In this document: positions 39,870-48,035 of the stretch, piece by piece
Layout: each line of letters begins with the position of its first letter
Position numbering within the stretch: the first letter of the stretch is position 1
Source: Nocardioides yefusunii
GTDB lineage: Bacteria > Actinomycetota > Actinomycetes > Propionibacteriales > Nocardioidaceae
Direction: 5' to 3'
Assembly (NCBI RefSeq): GCF_004014875.1
Contig: NZ_CP034929.1
Location: 1,178,001 to 1,242,000 of the forward strand
Length of the DNA stretch: 64,000 bases
Translations under genes and position numbers: made by a program
Notes under the pieces: generated by a model
Seen by the model: the letters and a program-made list of their open reading frames with translations, nothing else
Told to the model about the DNA's origin: nothing
The model's database searches: none

Positions 39870-39893
39870 CCCCACCCTCATCACCGGGTGGGG
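39870..39893 (+). promoter_or_regulatory. Leader hairpin before the 39928 gene
   Basis: CCCCACCC pairs perfectly with GGGTGGGG over an 8-nt loop. TTGACT at 39854 resembles a -35. I looked for a cyclic-di-AMP riboswitch, common before cell-wall hydrolase genes, and did not recognise one. Confidence 0.4.
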
Positions 39894-39927
39894 CTGACCC
39901 TGCACGCAACAGCAAAGGATCAACGCT

Positions 39928-40926
39928 GTGGCCCATCACCGCCACCAGCGGGACGCCAATGCCCGCAAGCTTCCTCGGGCCGCCGCCGTCATGGCGCCCG
40001 TCGCAGTGCTCGCGACCGTTTCCGCGGTCACGCTGGGCCTGCTCGGACACGAGGTCCCCACCGCCGACGCCCCCGCTGCTGGCGCGCCTTCGTCGGCCGT
40101 CGACGTGGACCTGACCCATCGCGAGTCGGTCAGCCGTTCGTCCGACCGCACCGCTGACGCCGAGCAGTTGGCCCTCCAGGGCGAGGCCCGCGCCGCTGCT
40201 GCCGCCGAACTCAAGGCTGAGCAGAAGGCCGAGGCGAAGAAGAAGCGTAAGGCTGAGAAGAAGGCCGCTGCCCGGGCCGCGGCGAAGAAGGAGGCCGCCG
40301 CCACTGCTGCCGCGGTCGCCGCCGCGAAGGAGAAGCGCTGGGCCACCACCGACCTCAACCTGTGGAGCTCCGCCGCTGCAGACGCCGACAACCTCGGCAT
40401 CCTGGGCGAGGGCACCGCCGTGCTCGTCACCGGTCGTACCGAGAACGGTCGTACCGAGGTGGTCCGCAAGGGCAAGGCGCGCTGGGTCACCAGCGGTCAC
40501 CTCGTCGCCGAGAAGCCGGTCGCCCCGAAGGTCGCCGAGAAGAAGGCCGGCAACGCTGCGGCCGGCGGCACGGTGGGCACCTCCTGCTCCAACGGGACCT
40601 CGATCCCTGCCGGTCTCGACCCGAGCCTGAGCAAGGTTCACGCGGCGGTCTGCGCCCGTTGGCCCCAGATCACCGACTACGGCACCACGCGTACCGACGG
40701 CGAGCACGGTCAGGGCCGCGCCGTCGACGTGATGGTCTCCGGTCCGGTGGGGTGGGAGATCGCAGACCACCTGCGCGCCCACGCCTCCGAACTGGGCATC
40801 GAGTACCTGATCTACGAGCAGAAGATCTGGTCGGTGGAGCGCGGCGGCGAAGGCTGGCGTGCGATGTCCGACCGCGGTTCGGCCACGGCCAACCACTTCG
40901 ACCACGTGCACGTCACCGTCTGGTGA
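39928..40926 (+). CDS. Secreted M15-like cell-wall protein with SH3-like domain
   Basis: A 332-residue exported protein: an N-terminal membrane/signal segment (about residues 20-42), an Ala/Lys/Glu coiled-coil (about 75-135), an SH3-like domain (TTDLNLWSSAAADADNLGILGE onward) and a C-terminal ARB_07466-type domain. The last holds YGTTRTDGEHGQGRAVDVMV and NHFDHVHVTVW, which match the metal-binding histidine/aspartate pattern of M15 and VanY-like peptidases. A role in peptidoglycan turnover is likely but unproven. The stop overlaps crcB by 4 bp. Confidence 0.75.
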   Translation: MAHHRHQRDANARKLPRAAAVMAPVAVLATVSAVTLGLLGHEVPTADAPAAGAPSSAVDVDLTHRESVSRSSDRTADAEQLALQGEARAAAAAELKAEQKAEAKKKRKAEKKAAARAAAKKEAAATAAAVAAAKEKRWATTDLNLWSSAAADADNLGILGEGTAVLVTGRTENGRTEVVRKGKARWVTSGHLVAEKPVAPKVAEKKAGNAAAGGTVGTSCSNGTSIPAGLDPSLSKVHAAVCARWPQITDYGTTRTDGEHGQGRAVDVMVSGPVGWEIADHLRAHASELGIEYLIYEQKIWSVERGGEGWRAMSDRGSATANHFDHVHVTVW

Positions 40927-41396
40927 AACCCCTCGGGACCAAGGACGCCCTCACGCTCGCCGCGGCCGGCGGGGCGCTGGGCACGTTCTGCCGATGGTTG
41001 ATGGCGAGCGTGCTGGGTGACGCCTCCGGCCTCAGCGCGGGCATCGTGATGGCCAACGTGATCGGCGCCGGCCTGCTCGGCTACGTCACTGCTCGTCTGG
41101 GCAGCTCCCGACTCGACCCGGCACGCGTCCGTCGACTGCAGGTCTTCCTGGGAACCGGCGTGCTGGGGGGATTCACCACCTACAGCACCCTGGCTGTCCA
41201 CGGCGCTCAGTTGGTGGAGGCCGGTGACGTCCTGACCGCCATCTGGCAGGTGGGCGCCCAGATCGTGCTCGGAGTCTGCGCTGCGGTGGTCGGACTCCTC
41301 GTCGGCGACCGTGACCTGATGCCGCAGGTCGAGGCCTCGCTCGGCGGTGGCCGCGGCGGTCGGGACCCGCGAGTGCGTCAGGACGGGGAGCGATGA
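40923..41396 (+). CDS. crcB: Fluoride channel subunit CrcB/Fluc (first copy)
   Basis: A 157-residue membrane protein with four helices and the Fluc signatures GGALGTFCRW, ANVIGAGLLGY (pore Asn) and GTGVLGGFTTYSTL. It passively exports fluoride. The C-terminus carries about 25 extra charged residues. It overlaps the second crcB by 4 bp; such pairs usually form antiparallel heterodimers. Confidence 0.92.
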   Translation: MKPLGTKDALTLAAAGGALGTFCRWLMASVLGDASGLSAGIVMANVIGAGLLGYVTARLGSSRLDPARVRRLQVFLGTGVLGGFTTYSTLAVHGAQLVEAGDVLTAIWQVGAQIVLGVCAAVVGLLVGDRDLMPQVEASLGGGRGGRDPRVRQDGER

Positions 41397-41764
41397 ACCT
41401 CTTCCTCGACCTCCTGACGTTGATCTGCATCTGTGCGGCCGGCGGTGTCGGTGCCGGACTGCGTTGGTTGACCGAGACGCGCGTCCAGGCGGTCACCGGT
41501 GACCGCCTGCCGTGGGGCACCTTCGTCGTGAACGTCGTGGGTTCCTTCCTGCTGGGCGTCCTGCTCGGTGCGGTCTCTCCGGGCGGATTCACTGCGCAGG
41601 TCTTCGGCCTCGGGCTGCTGGGCGGCTACACGACGTTCAGCTCCTCGATCGTGCAGAGCGTGCGGGCCGGAGGCAGCGAAGGCCTCCTGTCGGGAATCGT
41701 GCACGCCGCTGGCACAGCCCTGGGGTGCGTGCTCGCTGCACTGATCGGTCTGCAGGTCGCCTGA
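41393..41764 (+). CDS. crcB: Fluoride channel subunit CrcB/Fluc (second copy)
   Basis: A 123-residue partner with GGVGAGLRWL, VNVVGSFLLGVLLG and GLGLLGGYTTFSSS, the same motif order as the first copy. Four membrane helices are visible. No fluoride riboswitch was seen upstream of the pair. Confidence 0.93.
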   Translation: MNLFLDLLTLICICAAGGVGAGLRWLTETRVQAVTGDRLPWGTFVVNVVGSFLLGVLLGAVSPGGFTAQVFGLGLLGGYTTFSSSIVQSVRAGGSEGLLSGIVHAAGTALGCVLAALIGLQVA

Positions 41765-41819
41765 GTCCCGCTCGCCGTCTCCCTGATCCTGTCGGGGGTC
41801 GGGGGTAGCGTGGCCGGCA

Positions 41820-43085
41820 ATGGAGAATCTCTACGACGAACGTTCCCGTGCCCGCCTGGTTCCCGAGCCGCCCAAGCGGGTCGACGCTCCGGTGCGCCTG
41901 GCCTTCGAACGCGACCGTGCCCGCGTGGTCCACGCGGCGTCGACGCGGCGTCTTGCCGCGAAGACGCAGGTGATGGGCCCCCAGGCCGACGACTTCGTCC
42001 GCAACCGCCTCACGCACAGTCTCGAGGTCGCCCAGGTGGCCCGCGACGTGGCTCGTGCGGTCGGCTGCCATCCGGACATCGCTGAGACCGCAGCGTTGGC
42101 TCACGACCTCGGCCACCCACCGTTCGGTCACAACGGTGAGCGAGTCCTCGACGAGCTCGCCGAAGCCTGCGGTGGCTTCGAGGGCAACGCCCAGACCCTG
42201 CGTCTGCTGACGCGTCTGGAGTCCAAGACGTTCGACGCGGACGGTCGCAGCGTCGGGCTCAACCTCACCCGCGCCACCCTCGACGCCTGCACCAAGTACC
42301 CGTGGCGCCGCGGCGAGGCCGAGGCGCCCGGCGGTGTCCACGGCGACGGCACGCCGCGCACCGGTCGCAAGTTCGGGGTCTACGAGGACGACCTCGCTGT
42401 CTTCACCTGGATGCGCGAGGGGGTGCAGGGGCGTGGCAAGTGCTTCGAGGCCCAGGTGATGGACCTCGCGGACGACGTCGCCTACTCGGTGCACGACGTC
42501 GAGGACGGCATCGTGGCCGGCAAGATCGACCTGACCCGCCTCGACCGGGACGCCGTGCGCGACTCGGTCCGTGCCTGGTACCTCCCCAGTGCTGAGGACG
42601 CCCGCCTCGACGCGGTGCTGGACGACTTCGCGCAGATGGACTCCTGGCCGGTTCGCCCCTACGACCGCAGTCGACGCGGGCTGGCGTCGTTGAAGAACCT
42701 CACCAGCGACCTGGTGGGGCGTTTCTGCGGCGCGGTCCAGGCGGCGACGTTCGCCTCGGGGCCCGGTCCGTTCGTCCGGCACGAGGCACGTCTGGTGGTG
42801 CCCGAGGGCATCGAGGTGGAGATGGCGGTGCTCAAGGGCATCGCTGCGCACTACGTGATGAGCACCGCCGAGCGGGTGGCGCTGATGGAGCGCCAACGCG
42901 ACCTCGTCCACGACCTCGTCGTGGTGATGGGGGAGCGTGGTCCGGACGCGCTCGATCCCGACTTCGCCGACGACTTCCGTCAGGCCGACGACGACGCAGC
43001 GCGGTTGCGGGTCGTCATCGACCAGGTGGCGTCGTTGACTGACTCCAGCGCTGTCTCACGCCACGCTGTCCTGACCGGACGCTGA
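41820..43085 (+). CDS. dgt: dGTP triphosphohydrolase-like HD protein
   Basis: A 421-residue HD-domain hydrolase that splits dNTPs to nucleoside and triphosphate. The metal ligands are in NRLTHSLEVAQVARDVA, LAHDLGHPPFGHNGE and a later VMDLADDVAYSVHDVED. Length and order match the type found before dnaG in actinobacteria. TAGCGT at 41806 lies 8 nt before the ATG, again suggesting a leaderless message. Its 3' end overlaps the opposing monooxygenase gene by 30 bp. Confidence 0.92.
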   Translation: MENLYDERSRARLVPEPPKRVDAPVRLAFERDRARVVHAASTRRLAAKTQVMGPQADDFVRNRLTHSLEVAQVARDVARAVGCHPDIAETAALAHDLGHPPFGHNGERVLDELAEACGGFEGNAQTLRLLTRLESKTFDADGRSVGLNLTRATLDACTKYPWRRGEAEAPGGVHGDGTPRTGRKFGVYEDDLAVFTWMREGVQGRGKCFEAQVMDLADDVAYSVHDVEDGIVAGKIDLTRLDRDAVRDSVRAWYLPSAEDARLDAVLDDFAQMDSWPVRPYDRSRRGLASLKNLTSDLVGRFCGAVQAATFASGPGPFVRHEARLVVPEGIEVEMAVLKGIAAHYVMSTAERVALMERQRDLVHDLVVVMGERGPDALDPDFADDFRQADDDAARLRVVIDQVASLTDSSAVSRHAVLTGR

Positions 43086-44204
43086 GGCGGCGAGCGTCGC
43101 GAGGTGCTTGCGCACCGCGATCGCGGCAGCCATGCCGGCTCGGTTGGCGCCGATGGTGCTGGCACTGGGCCCGTAGCCGACCAGCTGGATGCGGGGGTCC
43201 GTCGCTGCCGTCGTCGCGGACTGCGGGCCGAACGGTCCGGTCAGCAGGGCGACCCCGCCGTGCTCGGAGCGCAGCTTGAGCGGGGCGAGGTGGGAGATGG
43301 CGTGCCGGAACCCGGTGGCCCACAGCACCACGTCGACGTCGAGTTCGGTGCCGTCCTGCAGCACGACGCCGTGCTCGGTGAGGGCGGTGAACATCGGGAT
43401 CCGGCGGTAGGCGCCGAGGGCTGCGGCTTCCTGCTCCTGGGGGCGCAGCGTGAGGCCGGTGAGGCTGACGACGCTCTCGGGAGGGAGGCCGGCGCGAACA
43501 CGTTCCTCCACCCGGGTGACGGCGGCGAGTCCGTCGAACCCGTTGGCCCAGCGCGGTTCGCGGCGGGTGAACCAGCGCGTCGTGGTGACGGGTGCGATCT
43601 CGCCGATCAGCTGGACAGCGCTGGCGCCTGCACCGACGACGGCGACAGTGAGGCCGCGCAATTCCTCGGCTCCGCGGTAGTCGGCGGCGTGCATCTCGCG
43701 GCCACCGAAGAGCCCCCGGCCGGCGACGTGAGGGACGAACGGACGGTCCCACGTTCCGGTGGCGTTGACCAACGTCCGGGTGAGGAAGACGGCTCCGCCC
43801 TCGGTCTCGACCCGCAGCAGCGAGTCGGGGGCGGGAGAGAGGGCGCTGACCCGCGTGACGCGGATCGGTCGGCGGACGTCGAGGTGCTGGTCGTGTTCGT
43901 AGCGGCCGAACCATGCGGGGATCACCTGGTTGGCCTGCTCGGTGGACTCTTCCGGCGCGGGGGCGTCGGGCAGGTCGGAGACGCCGTGGACGCCGTTCAT
44001 CAGCAGCGAGTCCCACCGGTGCCGCCACGCGCCGCCGGGGCCCTCGTTGGCGTCGAGGACAACGGCACGCACGCCCCGGCGCTGCAGGTGGTGGGCGGCG
44101 GAGAGTCCGGCCTGTCCGGCACCGATCACGACGGCGTCCCAGACAGGAACGTCGTCGGTCGCGGTGGGGAACTCGGAGCCGGGGGAGAGGTGGTGCGTCG
44201 TCAC
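43056..44204 (-). CDS. Flavin-containing monooxygenase-like protein
   Basis: A 382-residue NAD(P)/FAD-dependent oxidoreductase with two dinucleotide-binding motifs: DAVVIGAGQAGLSAAHHL near the N-terminus and LTVAVVGAGASAVQLIGEI at about residue 180, and an ATGTWDRP segment between them. The PGGAWRHRWDSL stretch is typical of the CzcO/FMO group. The substrate is unknown. It ends inside dgt on the other strand, with no terminator between them. Confidence 0.85.
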   Translation of the reverse strand: MTTHHLSPGSEFPTATDDVPVWDAVVIGAGQAGLSAAHHLQRRGVRAVVLDANEGPGGAWRHRWDSLLMNGVHGVSDLPDAPAPEESTEQANQVIPAWFGRYEHDQHLDVRRPIRVTRVSALSPAPDSLLRVETEGGAVFLTRTLVNATGTWDRPFVPHVAGRGLFGGREMHAADYRGAEELRGLTVAVVGAGASAVQLIGEIAPVTTTRWFTRREPRWANGFDGLAAVTRVEERVRAGLPPESVVSLTGLTLRPQEQEAAALGAYRRIPMFTALTEHGVVLQDGTELDVDVVLWATGFRHAISHLAPLKLRSEHGGVALLTGPFGPQSATTAATDPRIQLVGYGPSASTIGANRAGMAAAIAVRKHLATLAASASGQDSVA

Positions 44205-44254
44205 GTCTCGTCAACGCGCGAGGGACTCGGAACATGCCCGATGTAAGTGAAAAT

Positions 44255-45301
44255 TTAATCTGACGTGGGGGTGTTCGCGCCGCTCGACTCGACGTCGGCG
44301 GAGATGTCCTCCCCGGGGACCAACTGGTCCTCGGCGTTCTCGACCCGCATCTCCCGCGCCTCAGTGACCGCGTCGAGCCGTTTCTGGGCCGCCTTCTGCA
44401 CGCCGGTGTCGTCGCGCAACGGCAACTGGACGTGGCTCTCGGCGGCGATGCCGTCGCCGATCTGACGCATCCGCTGCACCTCGGTGTCGAGCTGCGCGCC
44501 CAGGAGCAGCACGACGTTCATGATCCAGAGGAACACCAACGCCACGATCACACCGGCCAGGGCCCCGTAGGTCTTGTCGTAGGAACCGAAGTTCGCGACG
44601 TAGAACGTGAACCCGCCGGCCGCCACCAGTCCGGTCACCAAGGTCAACACCGTCCCCGGCGAGATCCACCGGAACTTCGGCTGCTGCACGTTCGGGGTGG
44701 CCCAGTAGAGCAGGGCCACCAGGAACAGCACCAGCAGTCCCAGGGCCGGCCACTTGGCGATGTTCCACACCGTCACCGCGGTGTCGCCCAGACCCAGCAC
44801 CTCCCCGATCCGTCCGGCCAGCGGCCCCGAGATCACCAGCATCAGCGCCGCCGCGGCGAGCACGACCACCGCCGCCAGGGTCACCAGCAGCATCTGCGGG
44901 CGCAGCTTCCAGACCGGTCGGCCCTCCTCGACCTCATAGATCCGGTTCATCGCGCGCGAGAACCCGTTCACGTACGCGGACGCCGACCACAACGCACCAC
45001 CCAGACCGACGACGAGCGCGACGCCCGTGGCCCGCGAGGACGCGAGGTCCCGGATCACCGGTTCGAAGGTGTTCATCATGTCGTCGCTCACCAGCGGGTC
45101 GATCAGGTCGAGGATCGACTGGATCGACTCCTCGGCCTGACCCACCACGCCCAGCAGCGCGGCCAGGGCCACGATGGTGGGGAAGATCGCGAGCACGGAG
45201 TAGTACGTCAACGCCGCCGCGAGGTCAGTGCACTGGTGCCGGGTGAACTCGGTCAACGTGCGCTTGAGGACGTACTTCTTCGACGTCCGAACTTCGCTCA
45301 T
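44255..45301 (-). CDS. YihY/BrkB family membrane protein
   Basis: A 348-residue protein with six hydrophobic segments and the family opening CTDLAAALTYYSVLAIFPTIVALAALLG, then SASAYVNGFSRAMNRIYEVEE. Once misnamed ribonuclease BN; function in actinobacteria is not established. A charged C-terminal tail of about 75 residues follows the last helix. It is divergent from dnaG. Confidence 0.88.
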   Translation of the reverse strand: MSEVRTSKKYVLKRTLTEFTRHQCTDLAAALTYYSVLAIFPTIVALAALLGVVGQAEESIQSILDLIDPLVSDDMMNTFEPVIRDLASSRATGVALVVGLGGALWSASAYVNGFSRAMNRIYEVEEGRPVWKLRPQMLLVTLAAVVVLAAAALMLVISGPLAGRIGEVLGLGDTAVTVWNIAKWPALGLLVLFLVALLYWATPNVQQPKFRWISPGTVLTLVTGLVAAGGFTFYVANFGSYDKTYGALAGVIVALVFLWIMNVVLLLGAQLDTEVQRMRQIGDGIAAESHVQLPLRDDTGVQKAAQKRLDAVTEAREMRVENAEDQLVPGEDISADVESSGANTPTSD

Positions 45302-45405
45302 GCGTCACTCCTGCTTGCAGTGGGAACTGGGGTTCACGATGCAACGTGCACCGAGACTTGTCCACACCCTTCGCGCGGAGTCCGGTCCACCGCGGTGGGT
45401 GGACG

Positions 45406-45411
45406 TAGACT
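45406..45411 (+). promoter_or_regulatory. -10 element for leaderless dnaG mRNA
   Basis: TAGACT lies 6 nt before GTG 45418, with no ribosome site between. Confidence 0.55.
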
Positions 45412-45417
45412 CCGGAC

Positions 45418-47331
45418 GTGGTTGGACGCATCCGTGACGAAGACATCGCAGAGGTGCGGGAGAAGGCGCGCATTGACGAGGTCGTCTCCGAGTACGTGAC
45501 CCTGCGCCGGGCCGGGGGCGGATCGATGAAGGGGCTGTGTCCCTTCCATGACGAACGCTCACCGTCGTTCCACGTGACCCCCTCGCGGGGCTTCTTCCAC
45601 TGCTTCGGCTGTCAGGAGGGCGGCGACGCGATTTCCTTCCTGATGAAGATCGACGGCCTCTCGTTCTCCGAGTCGGTGGAGCACCTGGCCGACAAGTTCG
45701 GTGTCCAGGTCCGCCGCGAGGAAGGTGACGAGCCGCAGCGTCCGCGGGGGCCGCAGCGCAGCCGTCTCGTCGACGCGCACAAGATCGCCCAGGAGTTCTA
45801 CTCCGACCAACTCCTGACGCCCGACGCGCTGACGGCTCGTAAGTTCCTCTCGGACCGCGGCTTCGACCAGGACGCGGCGGAGACCTTCGGCATCGGGTTC
45901 GCGCCGCGCGACGGCGACGCCCTGCACCGTCTGCTCACGCAGAAGGGATTCAGTGTCGAGGAGATGACGGTCTCTGGCCTCGTGGCTCAGGGACGTTCGC
46001 TCTACGACCGGTTCCGGGGGCGCCTGCTGTGGCCGATCCGTGAGTCCAACGGCGACACCGTCGGTTTCGGCGCGCGACGGATCTTCGACGACGACCGGAT
46101 CGAGGCCAAGTACCTCAACACCTCCGAGACCCCGATCTACAAGAAGTCGCAGGTCCTCTACGGCCTCGACCTCGCCCGTCGCGACATCGCGAAGTCCTCG
46201 CGCGCGGTGATCGTCGAGGGCTACACCGACGTCATGGCCTGCCACCTGGCCGGCGTCCCCCAGGCCGTGGCGACCTGTGGAACCGCTTTCGGTGACGACC
46301 ACGCCCGCGTCCTGCGCCGTTTCCTCGGTGACGACAAGAAGTTCCACGGCGAGGTCATCTTCGCCTTCGACGGCGACGCAGCCGGCCAGAAGGCGGCGCT
46401 GCGCACGTTCCAGGGTGACCAGAACTTCGTCTCCCAGACGTACGTCGCGGTCGAGGCGAGCGGCATGGACCCCTGCGACCTGCGAATTCAACAGGGCGAT
46501 GCGGCAGTGCGCGAACTGATCGACTCCCGCCAGCCGCTGTACCGGTTCGTGCTGAGCAACGTCGTGTCCAAGCACGACCTCGACCGGGCTGACGGCCGGG
46601 TCGACGCGCTGCGGGAGGCGGCCCGACTCGTCTCCAGTGTCCGTGACCGCTCCAAGGTCGACGCCTTCGCCCGTGAGCTCGCTTCGCTGGTGGGGGTCGA
46701 CCCCGAGGACGCCCTGACTCAGGTCCGCCGCGCGGAGAAGTGGGGCGCCGAGGACAAGGGCCGCACCCCGAGCCCGGAGGCACGTCGTGCCGAGCGTGCT
46801 GCCCAGGCCGAGCAGGCGGCCCAGCCGGAGACACCGCGTCGGCCTCCGATGCCGCACCTGCGCGATCCGCGCTTCGCGATCGAACGCGAGACCCTGAAAC
46901 TCGTACTGCAGTACACCCACCTCGTGGACCGCCCTGCCGACCAGGTGACGCCGGCCGACTTCCAGCACCCGGTCTACCGGGCCGTGTGGGAGACGGTGCT
47001 GGCTGCGGGCGGCATGCTGGCCGCTCGCGAGGACGCCTACTGGGTGAGCAAGCTGCCCCAGACGGCCCCGCACCCCGTGGTCGCCTCTGCGATCACCGAG
47101 CTGGGGGTGGAACCCATCCGGTCGGCCGGTGAGCCGACCGACACCTACGTGCGTTCCTTCCTCTACCGCTTGCTCGAGCTCTCGGTGGACCGACGGGTCG
47201 GTGACCTGAAGTCCCGGCTCCAGCGCAGCGACCCCAGCGACCCCTCGGGTGAGCACGGCCGCCTCTTCGCCGAGCTGATGACGCTCGAGCAGCGTCGTCG
47301 GGCGCTCCGCACGAAGGGCTTCGCGCAGTGA
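45418..47331 (+). CDS. dnaG: DNA primase
   Basis: Makes RNA primers at the replication fork. The 637-residue protein has the zinc domain (GLCPFHDERSPSFHV then FFHCFGCQEGGD), the catalytic core with EGYTDVMA and FAFDGDAAGQKAA of the TOPRIM fold, and a C-terminal DnaB-binding helical domain after a Pro/Ala linker at about residue 455. The GTG start is supported by the leaderless -10. The tRNA-Asn used by the prophage follows 133 bp later. Confidence 0.96.
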   Translation: MVGRIRDEDIAEVREKARIDEVVSEYVTLRRAGGGSMKGLCPFHDERSPSFHVTPSRGFFHCFGCQEGGDAISFLMKIDGLSFSESVEHLADKFGVQVRREEGDEPQRPRGPQRSRLVDAHKIAQEFYSDQLLTPDALTARKFLSDRGFDQDAAETFGIGFAPRDGDALHRLLTQKGFSVEEMTVSGLVAQGRSLYDRFRGRLLWPIRESNGDTVGFGARRIFDDDRIEAKYLNTSETPIYKKSQVLYGLDLARRDIAKSSRAVIVEGYTDVMACHLAGVPQAVATCGTAFGDDHARVLRRFLGDDKKFHGEVIFAFDGDAAGQKAALRTFQGDQNFVSQTYVAVEASGMDPCDLRIQQGDAAVRELIDSRQPLYRFVLSNVVSKHDLDRADGRVDALREAARLVSSVRDRSKVDAFARELASLVGVDPEDALTQVRRAEKWGAEDKGRTPSPEARRAERAAQAEQAAQPETPRRPPMPHLRDPRFAIERETLKLVLQYTHLVDRPADQVTPADFQHPVYRAVWETVLAAGGMLAAREDAYWVSKLPQTAPHPVVASAITELGVEPIRSAGEPTDTYVRSFLYRLLELSVDRRVGDLKSRLQRSDPSDPSGEHGRLFAELMTLEQRRRALRTKGFAQ

Positions 47332-47388
47332 GCTGAGCGCAGATCTGGGCAGTGCCTGATCGCCCGCAGGGGCTCCTGGGGCACCCGG

Positions 47389-47418
47389 TTTGGCCCGTTC
47401 GCGAGGGCTTGCTATTGT
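47389..47418 (+). promoter_or_regulatory. Promoter of the first tRNA-Asn
   Basis: TTTGGC (47389) and TATTGT (47413) with an 18-bp spacer precede the tRNA by 46 bp. The second tRNA-Asn has a similarly placed TACGAT. Confidence 0.5.
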
Positions 47419-47464
47419 TTCACCTGTCGCCGCGAGAGCGGGCCTCGGAAACGAGGTGAGACGT

Positions 47465-47537
47465 TCCCCTGTAGCTCAACTGGCAGAGCATTCGGCTGTT
47501 AACCGGAGGGTTGTTGGTTCGAGTCCAACCGGGGGAG
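47465..47537 (+). tRNA. tRNA-Asn(GTT), prophage target
   Basis: A 73-nt cloverleaf: acceptor TCCCCTG with CGGGGGA, anticodon stem TTCGG/CCGGA around the loop CTGTTAA (anticodon GTT), T-loop GGTTCGAGTCC, discriminator G, no encoded CCA. Its 3' half from 47500 belongs to the attL core, so the intact gene was rebuilt by the phage sequence. Confidence 0.97.
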
Positions 47538-47780
47538 CACAGTACGGAGGACGTCCTCGGCCTGTAGGCCGAGGACGTTCGCCATTTCGAGGACTTCCTC
47601 GATGGTGAACACGTGATCGCCGGTGGCACTCAGCCGCCGAGACACCCACGCCTGGGGCTTGCCCAGGGCGGCGCCGATGTCGGCCTGTCGGAGCCCTCGA
47701 CGCGCGAGCTGGGCCCGGAACTCGGCCGCGATCTTACGCGACGGCGTATCCGCTGAGATTGAAACGACTTGCTGAGTCAT
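47499..47780 (-). CDS. HTH repressor-like protein, truncated by integration
   Basis: A 93-residue protein with a helix-turn-helix of the XRE type at about residues 31-55 (RQADIGAALGKPQAWVSRRL). It is the only leftward gene at this end and is divergent from the early genes, as expected for an immunity repressor. Residues 82-93 (LPRLDSNQQPSG) are the antisense reading of the tRNA within the attL core, and the TAA stop uses base 47499, outside the core. In the excised circle the stop becomes TAC and the frame runs on for 33 codons (see 63333-63434), giving 126 residues. TATGCT six bases before the ATG suggests a leaderless message. Confidence 0.8.
   Translation of the reverse strand: MTQQVVSISADTPSRKIAAEFRAQLARRGLRQADIGAALGKPQAWVSRRLSATGDHVFTIEEVLEMANVLGLQAEDVLRTVLPRLDSNQQPSG
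47500..47538 (+). repeat. attL core
   Basis: 39 bp identical to 63433-63471, covering the anticodon-loop end to the discriminator region of tRNA-Asn. The first differing bases are 47499 (T, against G at 63432) and 47539 (A, against T at 63472). Confidence 0.95.
47551..47578 (+). terminator. Perfect hairpin just inside attL
   Basis: ACGTCCTCGGCC (47551-47562) pairs perfectly with GGCCGAGGACGT (47567-47578) over TGTA, 13 bp after the tRNA. It lies within codons 68-77 of the repressor gene. It could stop tRNA read-through into the prophage, replacing the host terminator that was moved to attR; no U-run follows. Confidence 0.6.
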
Positions 47781-47789
47781 GCACTCAGC
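47771..47789. promoter_or_regulatory. Candidate operator at the repressor start
   Basis: GCTGAGT and ACTCAGC form a perfect inverted repeat with a 5-bp centre, overlapping the repressor start codon and touching its -10 (complement of 47787-47792). It shares the half-site CTTGCTGA with the second palindrome at 47846. Confidence 0.55.
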
Positions 47790-47845
47790 ATAGGCACTTT
47801 GGGGGGAGATTGCCTAGGCGGCTTAGCGGTCTGTGATGCGTCAAT

Positions 47846-47862
47846 CAGCAAGAGTCTTGCTG
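47846..47862. promoter_or_regulatory. Candidate operator in the early promoter region
   Basis: CAGCAAGA-G-TCTTGCTG is a perfect 17-bp palindrome 42 bp before the first rightward gene. Its right half plus A (CTTGCTGA) recurs at 47768-47775 beside the first operator, which suggests one protein binds both. Confidence 0.6.
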
Positions 47863-47903
47863 AAACATTGCGATATTCAGTCTGTGTATGTCACGCTTCG
47901 CAC

Positions 47904-48035
47904 ATGAGTACTGCACCGGATGGCCGCAAGGCGTGGGCATCTGCCCTGCGCCTGGCCTACTACAGGGAGTCGCTGACTGGCGTTCGCCAGGCAGTTCGCC
48001 GTGTGGCCGGCCTGTGGGTGGTGGAGGCACTGTGA
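47904..48035 (+). CDS. Small basic early protein, unknown
   Basis: A 43-residue, arginine-rich protein (for example SLTGVRQAVRRVAGLW), the first rightward gene after the candidate operators. Its position suits a Cro or excision factor, but no HTH is clear. It overlaps the next gene by 4 bp (GTGA). Not recognised. Confidence 0.45.
   Translation: MSTAPDGRKAWASALRLAYYRESLTGVRQAVRRVAGLWVVEAL

Noticed and set aside
39764-39927. Cyclic-di-AMP (ydaO) riboswitch before the secreted M15-like gene
   Set aside because: Expected before some actinobacterial wall hydrolase genes, but only a simple 8-bp hairpin was found and no conserved ydaO core.
40923-41764. Fluoride riboswitch for the crcB pair
   Set aside because: The first crcB overlaps the preceding gene, leaving no room for a leader, and no riboswitch motif was seen upstream.
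47535-47780. Treating LPRLDSNQQPSG as a mere annotation artefact
   Set aside because: This string is often a spurious antisense reading of tRNA, and I first discounted the frame. The HTH upstream and the in-frame continuation at attR show the reading is meaningful here.
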